A DNA stretch of 45,229 bases from Alphaproteobacteria bacterium (GCA_016124665.1 WGNH01000039.1:1-45229); one strand, 5' to 3'. Shown: positions 25,456 through 34,053, counted from the first letter of the stretch. Numbers and translations: made by a program. Notes: generated by a model not told the origin, from the letters alone.

Positions 25456-26528
25456 ACCGGCATATTGCGGTCGAGGAATGGGTAGGTGAAACCCGCGCCG
25501 CCATCGTCGAGAACGGGCAGATTGTCGAGCTTCATTTCGACCGCTGGAGCGAACAGGGCCAGCGCGTCTTTGCCGGCGAACTTTTTCTGGGCCGCGTGAA
25601 GAAGGTCGAGGGGGCGCTCAATGCCGCCTTTGTCGATCTGGGCCGTGGCGAGCCGGGTTTTCTGCCCTTCGGCAAGGCGGGGCGTCCGTCCGGTCTGCAT
25701 GAAGGCGCGGCGATCCCTGTGCGCGTGACCCGTGAAGCCTTTGCCGAGAAGGGCCCGACCCTGGCGCTGGCCGAGCGTGACGTATCGGGCGATGCACCGC
25801 AACTGATTGAGGCCGATGCCAATCTGGCTGAGCGGCTGTTGCGCCGCTATCCCGAGGCCGAAGCAATCTGGGCTGATGAGGCCGGAATAGATATTTCAGC
25901 CGCCATCGAGGCGGCCATGACGTCTCGCATCCCGATTCCCGGGGGCGGGGTGCTGATCATCGAGCCGACATCGGCGCTGACCGCGATTGATATCGACAGT
26001 GCCGGACGCACCGCCAATGCCGGCCGCAAACTGGCGCTGGATCTCAACGTTGCGGCAATGCCCGAAATCGCCCGTCAGCTCCGCCTGCGCGGGATTGGCG
26101 GCAATGTTGTGGTGGATTGCCTGCATCTGCGCTCTCAGCCTGACCGCAAGGCGGTAGAAGGCGCGCTCAAGCGCGCCCTGAAAGCCGACCCTGCCCGCAT
26201 AGATGTTCTGCCGATGTCGCCCTTTGGCCTGATCGAGCTGGTGCGCCAGCGGACCGGGCGCTCTATTGCTGAGGTCCTCAATGCCGGGCAGGGGCAGGCT
26301 TCCACTGAAACACTGGCGCTGACCGCTCTCAGGGGGCTTGAAAAAGAAGCAGTGGCCAACCGCGCCACGCAATTGGTCCTGCGCACATCTGCGGAAATCG
26401 CCCTCTGGCTTGAGGTAGATGCGATGGGCTGGCGTGGTGCCATGACTGACCGGATCGGTCCTCGTTTCGCACTCGAATCGCGGCAGGATGTCTTGCGTGA
26501 TTTCATGGAGGTTGTGGCGGCGAGATGA
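25452..26528 (+). CDS. Short RNase E/G family ribonuclease
   Basis: 358 residues. An N-terminal S1-like region (ELFLGRVKKVEGALNAAFVD, EPGFLP) is followed by an RNase E/G catalytic part with TAIDIDS (about residue 180) and GNVVVDCLHL (about 218), which carry the two metal-binding Asp positions. The late SPFGLIELVRQRTG is also diagnostic. It lacks the zinc-link and scaffold regions of RNase E, so it is a compact RNase G-like enzyme; about 100 residues shorter than RNase G. Positioned between maf and yacG, coupled to both by ATGA overlaps, as in many alphaproteobacteria. Probably acts in rRNA or mRNA processing. Confidence 0.92.
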   Translation: MNRHIAVEEWVGETRAAIVENGQIVELHFDRWSEQGQRVFAGELFLGRVKKVEGALNAAFVDLGRGEPGFLPFGKAGRPSGLHEGAAIPVRVTREAFAEKGPTLALAERDVSGDAPQLIEADANLAERLLRRYPEAEAIWADEAGIDISAAIEAAMTSRIPIPGGGVLIIEPTSALTAIDIDSAGRTANAGRKLALDLNVAAMPEIARQLRLRGIGGNVVVDCLHLRSQPDRKAVEGALKRALKADPARIDVLPMSPFGLIELVRQRTGRSIAEVLNAGQGQASTETLALTALRGLEKEAVANRATQLVLRTSAEIALWLEVDAMGWRGAMTDRIGPRFALESRQDVLRDFMEVVAAR

Positions 26529-26695
26529 AGGGTGTGAAGTGTCCGATCTGCAAGAAGCCGGCGGAGAAGAAATGGCTGCCCTTCTGTTCGAAACGCTGTG
26601 CCGATGCCGATCTCGGCCACTGGCTGGCGGAGGATTACACAATACCCGGTCCACCAGCTCCGCCTGACCTGCTTGATCCCTCTGCAGAAGACTGA
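26525..26695 (+). CDS. yacG: YacG, zinc-binding DNA gyrase inhibitor family
   Basis: 56 residues. Four zinc ligands in the pattern CPIC ... FCSKRC (Cys 6, 9, 21 and 25), followed by ADADLGHWLAEDY, the YacG signature. In E. coli YacG inhibits gyrase by binding GyrB. Starts in an ATGA overlap with the RNase gene, completing the operon before tRNA-Phe. Confidence 0.95.
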   Translation: MKGVKCPICKKPAEKKWLPFCSKRCADADLGHWLAEDYTIPGPPAPPDLLDPSAED

Positions 26696-26785
26696 TCTTT
26701 CAACGCAAGAGGGCGTGGACAGGCTGCAATCTGCCGCCTATAAACCCGCCTCTCAAAAGGCCTTGCCCTGCAAGGTCTGCAAGGC

Positions 26786-26861
26786 GCCCGGGTAGCTCAG
26801 TTGGTAGAGCAGCGGATTGAAAATCCGCGTGTCGGCAGTTCAATTCTGTCCCCGGGCACCA
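26786..26861 (+). tRNA. tRNA-Phe (GAA)
   Basis: The acceptor GCCCGGG pairs with CCCGGGC. The D arm is GCTCAGTTGGTAGAGC. The anticodon stem GCGGA/TCCGC encloses TTGAAAA with anticodon GAA. The T arm has GGCAG TTCAATT CTGTC, and CCA is encoded. 76 bases, 90 bases after yacG. Confidence 0.97.
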
Positions 26862-26879
26862 TTTTCACCCAGTCAAAAA

Positions 26880-27242
26880 TCACCGCTCCCGGCGCCGCAG
26901 GGCGATCATCAGTATGATCAGCATTAACAGGGTGAAGACGCCGGAGACGATCAGGGCTTCGTTCGAGGCACCAGCCATCATCGGGCTTGCGGCTGCCACC
27001 CCATCCATATTTGCGCTATCCGCAGAGTGACTGCGCACCATCATTTCCGGCTCCGGCGCGCCGAAAACGGCCACGGCTGTCTCGTCCACGAAAAAGCCGA
27101 AGCGGTAAAACAGGCCGGAGACAACATCCGGCAGGCCCGCCAGCCATTGATTGACCGGAACGCCGAAGCGCTCGAGCAGGTCCAGACCGCCGGTGACAAA
27201 CCCCACCAGCGACCCGATCGTGATCAGAAATCGGAACAACAT
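26880..27242 (-). CDS. Small two-helix membrane protein
   Basis: 120 residues from the ATG at 27242, which has GGGGAGG seven bases upstream. One hydrophobic segment near the start (FRFLITIGSLVGFVTGGLDLL) and one at the end (ALIVSGVFTLLMLIILMIAL) followed by RRRER. The loop of about 65 residues between them is acidic, with Met and Ser. No family recognised and no catalytic motif. It lies 106 bases downstream of the DUF4287 gene in the same direction, and its 3' end is 18 bases from tRNA-Phe on the other strand. Function unknown. Confidence 0.75.
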   Translation of the reverse strand: MLFRFLITIGSLVGFVTGGLDLLERFGVPVNQWLAGLPDVVSGLFYRFGFFVDETAVAVFGAPEPEMMVRSHSADSANMDGVAAASPMMAGASNEALIVSGVFTLLMLIILMIALRRRER

Positions 27243-27348
27243 GACAAACCTCCCCATCGACAAATCAGTTTCATGCGGGAAGCCTGCCCCTGGCAAGCTG
27301 AATATGGGCTGACACGCAACATGAGCGCCCGTTCATCCCGCGCCCGGA

Positions 27349-27906
27349 TCAACCTGCCGCGTCATAGGCGCGACGCACAATTGTGATGATGCCATCATCA
27401 ACCTCGTCTGGCGAATGCAGCGAGACGATATACTGGCACATACCGCCGGGCGGCACGGCCTTCATCAGCGGGTGATTGGCATCATCCTTCAGATTTATGC
27501 CGAGTTCAAAGCGGTCCTTGGTTTTGGGGCCCAGCATGGCGAACTGCTTCTTTCGCCGCAGAGCGACATAGCTCTTTTTCGGAGCCGTCTCGAACGCGCC
27601 AAAACCGTTGATACGTTTCATCAGCGCGTCATGGATCGGGCGCTGATGTGCCTTTGCGCCGCTATAGATGGCGTCCAGCGGGTCGGCTGGAGCGCCCGAG
27701 TCTTCAACAGACCGCCGCGCGACATGCACCAGCGTATTTGCATCGCCATGGCCGAGGCCCCAATTGTCCTTTACCCAGCTGACCATCTTGCCATGCTTGG
27801 ACAAGCCTTGTGCCAGAATGTCTTTCGACAACTCGGCGCGGGATCGTCCGGTCTTCGTCTCGATATTCGCCAATTGGGTTTCGGCAGCCTTATCCAGTAC
27901 GCTCAT
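27349..27906 (-). CDS. DUF4287/DUF5655 domain protein
   Basis: 185 residues from the ATG at 27906, preceded by GGAGA; a TTG nine codons earlier is less likely. The N-terminal half (ANIETKTGRSRAELSKDIL, HGKMVSWVKDNWGLGHGDANTLVHV) fits DUF4287. The C-terminal half (KSYVALRRKKQFAMLGPKTKDRFELGINLK) fits the DUF5655 transport-associated domain. Soluble and basic; function unknown. Divergent from the O-acyltransferase gene, with 145 bases between. Confidence 0.85.
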   Translation of the reverse strand: MSVLDKAAETQLANIETKTGRSRAELSKDILAQGLSKHGKMVSWVKDNWGLGHGDANTLVHVARRSVEDSGAPADPLDAIYSGAKAHQRPIHDALMKRINGFGAFETAPKKSYVALRRKKQFAMLGPKTKDRFELGINLKDDANHPLMKAVPPGGMCQYIVSLHSPDEVDDGIITIVRRAYDAAG

Positions 27907-28051
27907 ATCAGTCTCCGAATGCAGCTTTGACAAATCTTGCCTCTTCCCGACCGGGCATCAAGTCACTTTCGCGGCATTGTCCGGCCTGTTTCCGTCAATT
28001 GACCCTCGCGGTGAAGCACAGTCTATTTGCGGCCACGCGCGGGGCGGATGA

Positions 28052-29497
28052 ATGCTGTTCAATTCCTTCGAATTTCTGTTTCTCTTTTTGCCCGCAACGC
28101 TCGGTGTCTATTATGTGCTGCGCCGATGGGTGGCGCACCATGCCGCGCTGGTGGCGCTGACGATTGCCAGCTTCGTTTTCTATGCGTGGTGGGATGTCCG
28201 CTACCTGCCGCTTTTGCTCGGCTCCATCATCATCAATCACCTTTTCGGTCTCGCCATTGCGCGATGGAGGCCACAGCCCTGGCTGGCGATTGGCGTGGTG
28301 CTCAATCTGGCCAGTATCGGCCTGTTCAAATATGCCGACTTCTTCCTGTCGAACATCAACGCCGTGGCAGGATCCAATCTGCCGCTGCCCGGTTTCGCCC
28401 TGCCGCTCGCCATCTCCTTTTTCACCTTCCAGCAGATCAGCTTTCTGGTCGATGTCGCACGCCGTGAAACCCGGCCCTCCGGCTGGCTGGGCCATGGGCT
28501 TTTTGTATCATTTTTCCCGCAATTGATTGCCGGTCCGATTGTCCGCCACGACCAGATCGCACCGCAATATGAAGACACGGATCGCAAGGATGACTGGGCG
28601 GAAAATATCGGTGTCGGCCTGTCCATCTTCGCCATCGGTATCTCCAAGAAAGTGCTGCTTGCGGATAATTTCGAACCCTTCGCCGCCAGCGCTTTCGGCG
28701 CAGCTGCCCGCGGCGACGAGGTCGGTCTGCTGGAGGCCTGGACCGGGGCGCTTTGCTACACCTTCCAGATATTCTTTGATTTTTCGGGCTATTCCGACAT
28801 GGCCATCGGTCTGGCGCGCATGTTCGGCTATAAACTGCCGATCAATTTCAATGCGCCTTACCGGGCCCGGTCGATCATCGATTTCTGGCGGCGCTGGCAC
28901 ATCACACTGTCGCAATTTCTGCGCGATTATCTCTACATTCCGCTCGGCGGAAACCGCAATGGTCAGGCGCGCCGGGCAATCAATCTTGCCGTGGTCATGC
29001 TGCTGGGCGGGCTCTGGCATGGTGCGGCCTGGACTTTCGTTTTTTGGGGCGCCCTGCACGGGCTGGCACTGGGCTGGTGCAACTGGCTCAACAAGGTGCG
29101 GCCCAACGGGCTCTTACCATCCGCACCCTGGGTGTCTGTGGCTTTCACCTTTCTTTTTGTCGTCATCGCCTGGGTCTTTTTCCGGGCGACATCCTTTGAT
29201 GCCGCGCTTTTGATGTTACAGGGCATGGCAGGGCTGCACGGCATCGGGCCGGGCGTGGGTGACGAACCCTTTATCGCCATCGCCATCGGCCTGGCGATTG
29301 TCTGGGGATTGCCGGATACCGCGTCAGTCTTCATGAAATGGTTTGATGACGCGACGCTGAAAACAGCAGGACTGGTGCCGCAAAAAGGTCTGCGCTTTAC
29401 CACGCGCCCCTGGATATCGGGCACACTGGCCTTTTTGCTGTTTCTGTCGATCGTAAACGCCTGGAACACCGCGGAGTTCATTTATTACAACTTCTAA
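28052..29497 (+). CDS. MBOAT family O-acyltransferase (AlgI-like)
   Basis: 481 residues with many membrane segments. Moves acyl (often acetyl) groups across the inner membrane onto extracellular polysaccharides or other acceptors. The family region around RSIIDFWRRWHITLSQFLRDYLYIPLGGNR is clear, and the catalytic His is in GGLWHGAAWTFVFWG (about H323). The N-terminus MLFNSFEFLFLFLPATLGVYY is typical of the AlgI/DltB branch. Followed after 19 bases by a gene for a periplasmic partner, the usual layout of such acylation systems. No polymer-synthesis genes adjoin it, but the nfr-like glycan operon lies 22 kb away; a link is speculative. Confidence 0.93.
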   Translation: MLFNSFEFLFLFLPATLGVYYVLRRWVAHHAALVALTIASFVFYAWWDVRYLPLLLGSIIINHLFGLAIARWRPQPWLAIGVVLNLASIGLFKYADFFLSNINAVAGSNLPLPGFALPLAISFFTFQQISFLVDVARRETRPSGWLGHGLFVSFFPQLIAGPIVRHDQIAPQYEDTDRKDDWAENIGVGLSIFAIGISKKVLLADNFEPFAASAFGAAARGDEVGLLEAWTGALCYTFQIFFDFSGYSDMAIGLARMFGYKLPINFNAPYRARSIIDFWRRWHITLSQFLRDYLYIPLGGNRNGQARRAINLAVVMLLGGLWHGAAWTFVFWGALHGLALGWCNWLNKVRPNGLLPSAPWVSVAFTFLFVVIAWVFFRATSFDAALLMLQGMAGLHGIGPGVGDEPFIAIAIGLAIVWGLPDTASVFMKWFDDATLKTAGLVPQKGLRFTTRPWISGTLAFLLFLSIVNAWNTAEFIYYNF

Positions 29498-29516
29498 GTC
29501 CAAACCGCCCCTGACA

Positions 29517-30791
29517 ATGAAGGGTTATGCTGTGCGCCTGGTGCTGACACTGGCGGCATGGCTGATCCTGTTTGGCGGATTCACCTTCATCGTGGATCCC
29601 TATCATGTGAATGCGTGGAGCGAGATACCGGGTGTAAACGAGCGCCGCACCCGTGCTCATGCCGATGGCTACCGGGTCGCTGTCGGTCATGGTCTGGTCG
29701 AAACACAGGCCGGAACCCTGCTGTTCGGCTCATCGCGTTCACATGACGGTTTCCCGCAGAACATTCCCGATTGGCCCGGCGGTTTCGAAAACATGGCCAT
29801 GGGCGGAACCAACGCCTTCGAGATTGCCAATGCGGCTGCCCTGGCGGCGGAAAACGGACATCTGGACTGTGCCGTCATTGGTCTGGATCTGCGCGAATTC
29901 GGCGATTATCCGCGTGCCGATGCGACCTACTGGCTGACGCCGCTGGCGGGCGGGTCCCAACTCCAGTCCCATATCCAGACCTCGCTCTCGCTGGATGCCT
30001 TTGCCCGGGCGTTGCAGACCGTGATCGACAACGTGACGGGCGGTTCCGATGTGGACTGGGAAACCGCTTATGCGCCTGAAAATTCCCGCGAGCGCTTCGA
30101 TACCGAGCTGGCCAAACGCTATCGCAGCTATCTGGGCTTTGTGTATGACCCCGAACGATCCGATTTTGTGTTCCGGGGAATAGACGCCCTCCTGGCGCGC
30201 GGCGTTCAGGTGCGGGTCTTCATCCACCCCATTCATTCGCGCATCGAGGAAGCGCGCTGGCGTGCCGGGATTGACGATATCGATCTTCAGATCCGCCGCG
30301 ACCTGGTGCAGCTGGCCGCCGCGCGCAACCCGGCGCCGTCGCGCGCACCATGTTTCCCCGGCGCACCACTGGAGGTCTGGGATTTTGCCGGATTTTCAGA
30401 AGTTTCGCAGAGCGCGCCCCCCTCACATTCCGGCGATGAATTGAACCCATGGTATTATGAACCGTCGCATTACCGGCCCGCCCTGGGGCTTGCCATTCTC
30501 GACCGCATGCTGGGTGAGGACACAAGGCCTCCCGTCGCGCCGGAACAGTTCGGCGTCCGCCTGACCGCTGATAATCTGGACCAGCACTGGGCCGATGTGA
30601 CCGCACGCCGGGCGGACTGGCTGGAAAATGATGAATGGGCCGCCTGGCTGACCGAGCAATATGACGCCATGGAAGCCGACCCGCCGCCCATTGAGGAACG
30701 CCCGCACGTCTTTCTCAACCGGGATGATTTCAATTCACTGGAGCGGCGCGTCTCGCGGATCGAAGCGCAAGCCGCCGCCGGAAACGAGTAA
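29517..30791 (+). CDS. Membrane-anchored periplasmic partner of the MBOAT acyltransferase (SGNH-like)
   Basis: 424 residues. One N-terminal membrane segment (about residues 7-27) precedes a periplasmic domain. LLFGSSRSHDGF (Ser near residue 72) looks like the nucleophile block of an SGNH-type fold, with AVIGLDLREFG and HPIHSR as possible later blocks. This is the expected role of the second gene in AlgI/AlgX- or AlgJ-like pairs, which passes the acyl group to the acceptor. The C-terminus is acidic and ends in a short coiled segment. It follows the MBOAT gene and is closed by a hairpin terminator. The exact family is not certain; the active-site reading is inference. Confidence 0.75.
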   Translation: MKGYAVRLVLTLAAWLILFGGFTFIVDPYHVNAWSEIPGVNERRTRAHADGYRVAVGHGLVETQAGTLLFGSSRSHDGFPQNIPDWPGGFENMAMGGTNAFEIANAAALAAENGHLDCAVIGLDLREFGDYPRADATYWLTPLAGGSQLQSHIQTSLSLDAFARALQTVIDNVTGGSDVDWETAYAPENSRERFDTELAKRYRSYLGFVYDPERSDFVFRGIDALLARGVQVRVFIHPIHSRIEEARWRAGIDDIDLQIRRDLVQLAAARNPAPSRAPCFPGAPLEVWDFAGFSEVSQSAPPSHSGDELNPWYYEPSHYRPALGLAILDRMLGEDTRPPVAPEQFGVRLTADNLDQHWADVTARRADWLENDEWAAWLTEQYDAMEADPPPIEERPHVFLNRDDFNSLERRVSRIEAQAAAGNE

Positions 30792-30799
30792 TTCATCTG

Positions 30800-30835
30800 C
30801 AGGTCTGGACGAACGAAGGTCCAGCCTGTTTTCTT
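30800..30835 (+). terminator. Terminator after the O-acyltransferase pair
   Basis: CAGGTCTGGAC (30800-30810) pairs with GTCCAGCCTG (30819-30828) with one bulged base, followed by TTTTCTT. It begins 9 bases after the stop and precedes the oxidoreductase gene. Confidence 0.7.
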
Positions 30836-30877
30836 GAACTGTAACAGAGGCCGGACGGACCGGTCAGGGGGATCATC

Positions 30878-31852
30878 ATGAAAGCCGTTGTTTGCAAGGA
30901 ATTCGCGCCCTACCAGCAGCTCAGCATCGAAGAGGTCGAAGACCCGAAGGCCGAAGCCGGTCATCTCGTCATCGACGTGAAGGCGGCGGGCGTGAATTTC
31001 CCGGATATCCTGCTGGTGGAAGGCAAATACCAGATGAAGCCGCCCCTCCCGTTTATCCCGGGCGGCGAAGTGTCCGGCACGGTTTCGGCCATTGGCGAAG
31101 GCGTGACGGGCTTCAAAATCGGTGACCGCGTGGTCGCGGCGACCCTGCTGAACGGCTTTGCGGAAAAGGTGGCGACCGCCGCCGTCCAGGTCGCGCCCAT
31201 ACCGGACGCCATGCCGTTTGAAGAAGCGGCAGCCCTGATCACCACTTATGCGACGACCATCCACGCCCTGAAACAGCGCGCCGGGTTGAAGGCCGGTGAA
31301 ACCCTGGTGGTGCTGGGCGCCGGCGGGGGTGTGGGCACAGCGGCCTGCCAGCTGGGCAAGGCCTATGGTGCCCGTGTCATCGCTTGCGCGCGCGGTGAAG
31401 ACAAGCTCGCCGCGGCCAAGGCGGCCGGCGCGGACGAGCTGGTGGATTATGAAACCGAAGACCTGAAAGCCCGCCTCAAGGAATTGACCGGCGGCAAGGG
31501 CGCAGACGTGGTCTATGATGCGGTCGGCGGACCATTCTCGGAACCGGCCATGCGCGGCCTGGGCTGGGGCGGACGCTTCCTGGTGGTCGGATTTGCCGCC
31601 GGTGATATTCCGAAAATGCCGCTGAACCTGGCCCTCTTGAACAGCCGCGATATCCGCGGTGTGTTCTGGGGCGCCTGGGCCGGCCAGTTTCCGAAGGAGA
31701 ACGGAAAGAACATGGCCGAATTGTTCGAGCTTTATGCCAGGGGCCAGATCAAACCCATGGTCTCGGCGAGCTATCCGCTGGCAGAGGTCACGAAAGCCTT
31801 CGACGATCTGATGCAGCGCCGCGTCAAGGGCAAGGTCGTTCTCACCGCCTAG
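30878..31852 (+). CDS. NADPH:quinone oxidoreductase, zinc-free MDR family
   Basis: 324 residues of the medium-chain dehydrogenase/reductase superfamily, QOR-like branch. The segment AAGVNFPDILLVEGKYQ is the quinone-reductase N-terminal signature. The Rossmann fold has LGAGGGVGTAACQLGKAYGA (about residues 147-166). The zinc-ligand Cys/His set of alcohol dehydrogenases is absent. C-terminal MVSASYPLAEVTKAFDDL is typical. Likely reduces quinones or enoyl-type carbonyls with NADPH; the substrate is not known. Preceded by a terminator and followed by the islet boundary, so probably a single-gene unit. Confidence 0.92.
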   Translation: MKAVVCKEFAPYQQLSIEEVEDPKAEAGHLVIDVKAAGVNFPDILLVEGKYQMKPPLPFIPGGEVSGTVSAIGEGVTGFKIGDRVVAATLLNGFAEKVATAAVQVAPIPDAMPFEEAAALITTYATTIHALKQRAGLKAGETLVVLGAGGGVGTAACQLGKAYGARVIACARGEDKLAAAKAAGADELVDYETEDLKARLKELTGGKGADVVYDAVGGPFSEPAMRGLGWGGRFLVVGFAAGDIPKMPLNLALLNSRDIRGVFWGAWAGQFPKENGKNMAELFELYARGQIKPMVSASYPLAEVTKAFDDLMQRRVKGKVVLTA

Positions 31853-31985
31853 GAGCTCTCGTTTTTCAGCCGGTTGCGGCAAGGGAGGGCGATTCTCTTG
31901 CCGCGCCGGATAGGGTCCGGACTCAGGCCGGACAATGCCTGTCCCGGCGATTACGGGGATAAAGATTCCGGTTTTTGAAATTTCG

Positions 31986-32019
31986 ACTCCTACTACGACT
32001 ACTACGACAACGACGACAA
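31986..32019. repeat. ACN triplet repeat
   Basis: Eleven consecutive triplets, all of ACN type except one CCT, changing from ACT/ACG to ACA/ACG. If read in the forward frame it would encode mostly threonine. It stands in a gap without an accepted gene and looks like a microsatellite-like stretch. Confidence 0.7.
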
Positions 32020-32410
32020 TTGCTCCGGCGGGCCGGGCGGGCGCGCGTCCGGATCGTGTGTGTGGCAAGGCGTTCCCGGTCATTTGCACGTCTCCGGCCA
32101 TCTCCAGCTCACCTCCGATAGTCTCCGGCTGATTCCGGCTGTCTCCTACAGTTTTACGGGGACAGGCCCGCGCCGCAACGGCCGCAAAACCGGGACCGGG
32201 GCAGGGATTCAGGCGGGGAGTGTAAGCCGTGCGGGGGCAGGGAGGATAAGGCGGTGTGTGCCGCTTGCACGGCGTGGCACAAGCCTCTCGCGCGCGCCCA
32301 TCCGGACCTTTCCACGCCCGCCAGCTTTACCAATTCAATGTATTAGCACAGTGAAACAAAAAAGAGCGGTCGTGCCGATCAGATCGGGAGGCCATGAGGA
32401 GAGGGGGTAG

Positions 32411-32422
32411 GGCGTGTGTCCC
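32411..32422 (+). repeat. Left inverted repeat flanking the HEPN-like gene
   Basis: GGCGTGTGTCCC, matching 11 of 12 bases of the reverse complement of 34054-34065. It ends 13 bases before the stop of the islet gene and is followed by TGATTTT. Confidence 0.55.
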
Positions 32423-32435
32423 TGATTTTAAGAAG

Positions 32436-33890
32436 TCAGTTCTCAACCTGAGCACCGACCCGATACTCAAGGAACGGTCGCGTTCCTTTTGCGATGAATA
32501 GCTTCAAATTCATCACTCGTGTTGTTGGGTCGCGGTTTTCTATCCAATCGAAGCAATGCATGGCTATATTCCAAGCATCTTGGATACTTATTGTCGAGCC
32601 GTTAATCGAAAGCGGGAACTCATCCTTTACGATCAACCCATGTCGGCTGTGCTCGAAACTACAGCGAACAGTTTTTAGTGGTTTCGTCGGCTTTAGTGTA
32701 CGAGACTCCGTTTCCGCCCAGGTGTCGAGCTCAATTGTAAAAAGTTCCAACCCTCTGCCTGCGTGTGTCGTATCCAACCGGACGGTGTCAGCCAGTTGCC
32801 CCCCTTTCGCACAGGCTTTGATTGCCTCTCGCAGCGCCGCCAAACAGATTTTGCTTGAAATAACGGTAGTGGGGTAGCTCATGTCGAGCTGGAGTGAAGG
32901 TTCCTGATTCAAACGCCGAGTGTCGGTCCTGATCTTCGTTTCAAAGCCCGAGCTAACCGACTGTTCCCGGAAATTTTTAAGCGCCTCTGGCGAATATATA
33001 TCGTCAAGCGACTCTCTCATCACAATATGCCCCACAACCGAGCTCAGAAAGCGGGCTGGAGCTTCGAATTCTTCTTGCTTGTTTGGGTCCCAACGGTGCG
33101 GGCTTTTCAAGGAATGATGGCGCAATTTTCCTCGAAGAAGGACGACCTTCTTGATCTTTTCTTTCAAATCGAGATTGTCGTCGAATAGGTCTGCGAGGTG
33201 TTTAGACTTCGCTATTTCATGTCCTTTGAGGCGCTTGATGTTGTCTGCAAACCCATCATGAAACTCATCACTGGCTGCCAGCAAATCCACCTGCTTCTTA
33301 GTGTCAGTTTTTCCGTCGCAATACCGCGTCTCTAAGAACAAAAAAAGGTTGTTGTAGGCATCGACAAAACGACCCGCTGCGAATGCTAGGCGACCCTCGC
33401 GAAAGTGCGATGTTGATTCAATCCGTGCATCATCGATTTGGCCAACACAGAATGCTCTGCCGATCTGTTCGAAATCGCATTCTTCATTCAGTGCATCATC
33501 GTCTGTTCGATTGAACGATTTGAGCTGGATTTTGTCTTCCTCGTCCAATGACTCCGCGCGAAACTGCGTTTCATAGTGATCGTAATCAATATCAAAAACT
33601 TGCAGCCCACCTACAACCGATTGCCAGTTAAGTATCAGCTGAATGGCGCGTGACACATATTCGCCGGAGCTCAGTTTGATCGAGGCTTTAGGCTCATTGG
33701 CTACATCAGACTTCCCAACCTTGGTGATTTTGGGGGCCAATCCAACCGGAATTTTCGCGAAGGATACGCCGACGCGTTTGACCACGTTATCCTCGCGTTC
33801 CAGGAAAAAAGTCGTGTCACCAACCTTAATTGGCCAACTCTCCATGACCTCGACAAAGTTCTTGATCTTAAAGGTGACTGTCAGGATCAT
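32436..33890 (-). CDS. Unrecognised 484-residue protein with HEPN-like R-x4-H motif
   Basis: Not matched to a named family. Residues 1-150 look like a mixed alpha/beta sensor-like domain (ASIKLSSGEYVSRAIQLILNW, GLQVFDIDYDHYE). Residues about 160-290 are helical, with GRFVDAYNNLFLFLETRYCDG and, near residue 253, LLRGKLRHHSL, an R-x4-H arrangement as in HEPN ribonuclease or HEPN-like domains (for example the C-terminal part of ApeA-type defence proteins). Residues 300-484 form a further domain without recognised motifs. Composition is clearly more AT-rich than its neighbours (AAA, TTT, AAT and ATT codons are common), suggesting acquisition. The start at 33890 has only a distant GGGAG. It stands alone, bracketed by inverted GTGTGTCCC repeats. 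An anti-phage or RNA-targeting role is a hypothesis only. Confidence 0.65.
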   Translation of the reverse strand: MILTVTFKIKNFVEVMESWPIKVGDTTFFLEREDNVVKRVGVSFAKIPVGLAPKITKVGKSDVANEPKASIKLSSGEYVSRAIQLILNWQSVVGGLQVFDIDYDHYETQFRAESLDEEDKIQLKSFNRTDDDALNEECDFEQIGRAFCVGQIDDARIESTSHFREGRLAFAAGRFVDAYNNLFLFLETRYCDGKTDTKKQVDLLAASDEFHDGFADNIKRLKGHEIAKSKHLADLFDDNLDLKEKIKKVVLLRGKLRHHSLKSPHRWDPNKQEEFEAPARFLSSVVGHIVMRESLDDIYSPEALKNFREQSVSSGFETKIRTDTRRLNQEPSLQLDMSYPTTVISSKICLAALREAIKACAKGGQLADTVRLDTTHAGRGLELFTIELDTWAETESRTLKPTKPLKTVRCSFEHSRHGLIVKDEFPLSINGSTISIQDAWNIAMHCFDWIENRDPTTRVMNLKLFIAKGTRPFLEYRVGAQVEN

Positions 33891-34010
33891 GTTGCTTAGC
33901 CGCTCCCGCGGGGCTCATCCGAAGTTAGACCCGCACACTAGACCCACTGTGTCTGCAATACCTCATGGAGTCTCCGAAGTGAACCGGCGACACGCGGGCA
34001 CACATATTTG

Positions 34011-34033
34011 TATGCTCGACAGCATATTTTTTT
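34011..34033 (+). terminator. AT-rich hairpin with T tract at the islet's right side
   Basis: TATGCT (34011-34016) and AGCATA (34021-34026) form a six-base stem around CGAC, followed by TTTTTTT. It lies between the islet gene start and the isoaspartyl peptidase gene, on the plus strand. It may insulate the peptidase gene or be a remnant of a lost gene. Confidence 0.45.
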
Positions 34034-34053
34034 CCCGACGCGACAGAAAAAAG

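Larger units (their letters stand above)
31853..32435. other. 583-base intergenic region at the left side of the accessory islet
   Basis: No convincing gene. Just after the oxidoreductase stop there is a hairpin GCGGCAAG (31876-31883) / CTTGCCGC (31897-31904) without a T tract, then GTCCGG (31915-31920) / CCGGAC (31928-31933). The ACN-triplet stretch follows at 31986. The remainder is rich in GGGGACAGG- and CCGGC-type words with no extended reading frame of normal codon use, and the last 25 bases carry the GTGTGTCCC repeat. A short frame from 31935 encoding a Thr run is possible but unsupported. Confidence 0.6.

Noticed and set aside
26786-26861. tRNA-Phe considered as an island attachment site
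   Set aside because: No duplicated tRNA 3' end and no integrase on either side.
31986-32019. Short triplet repeats considered as CRISPR
   Set aside because: Three-base units without spacers are a microsatellite, not an array.
30470-32101. Antisense 543-codon frame with a Val run, opposite the SGNH-like and oxidoreductase genes
   Set aside because: The Val run is only the complement of the ACN tract, and the rest is opposite strong genes.
31935-32132. 65-codon frame containing a poly-Thr stretch
   Set aside because: No ribosome-binding site, codon use unlike genes here, and the Thr run comes from the triplet tract.
34011-34033. Hairpin considered as a site-specific recombination site
   Set aside because: A six-base stem with a T tract is better explained as a terminator, and no matching copy was seen at the other islet side.
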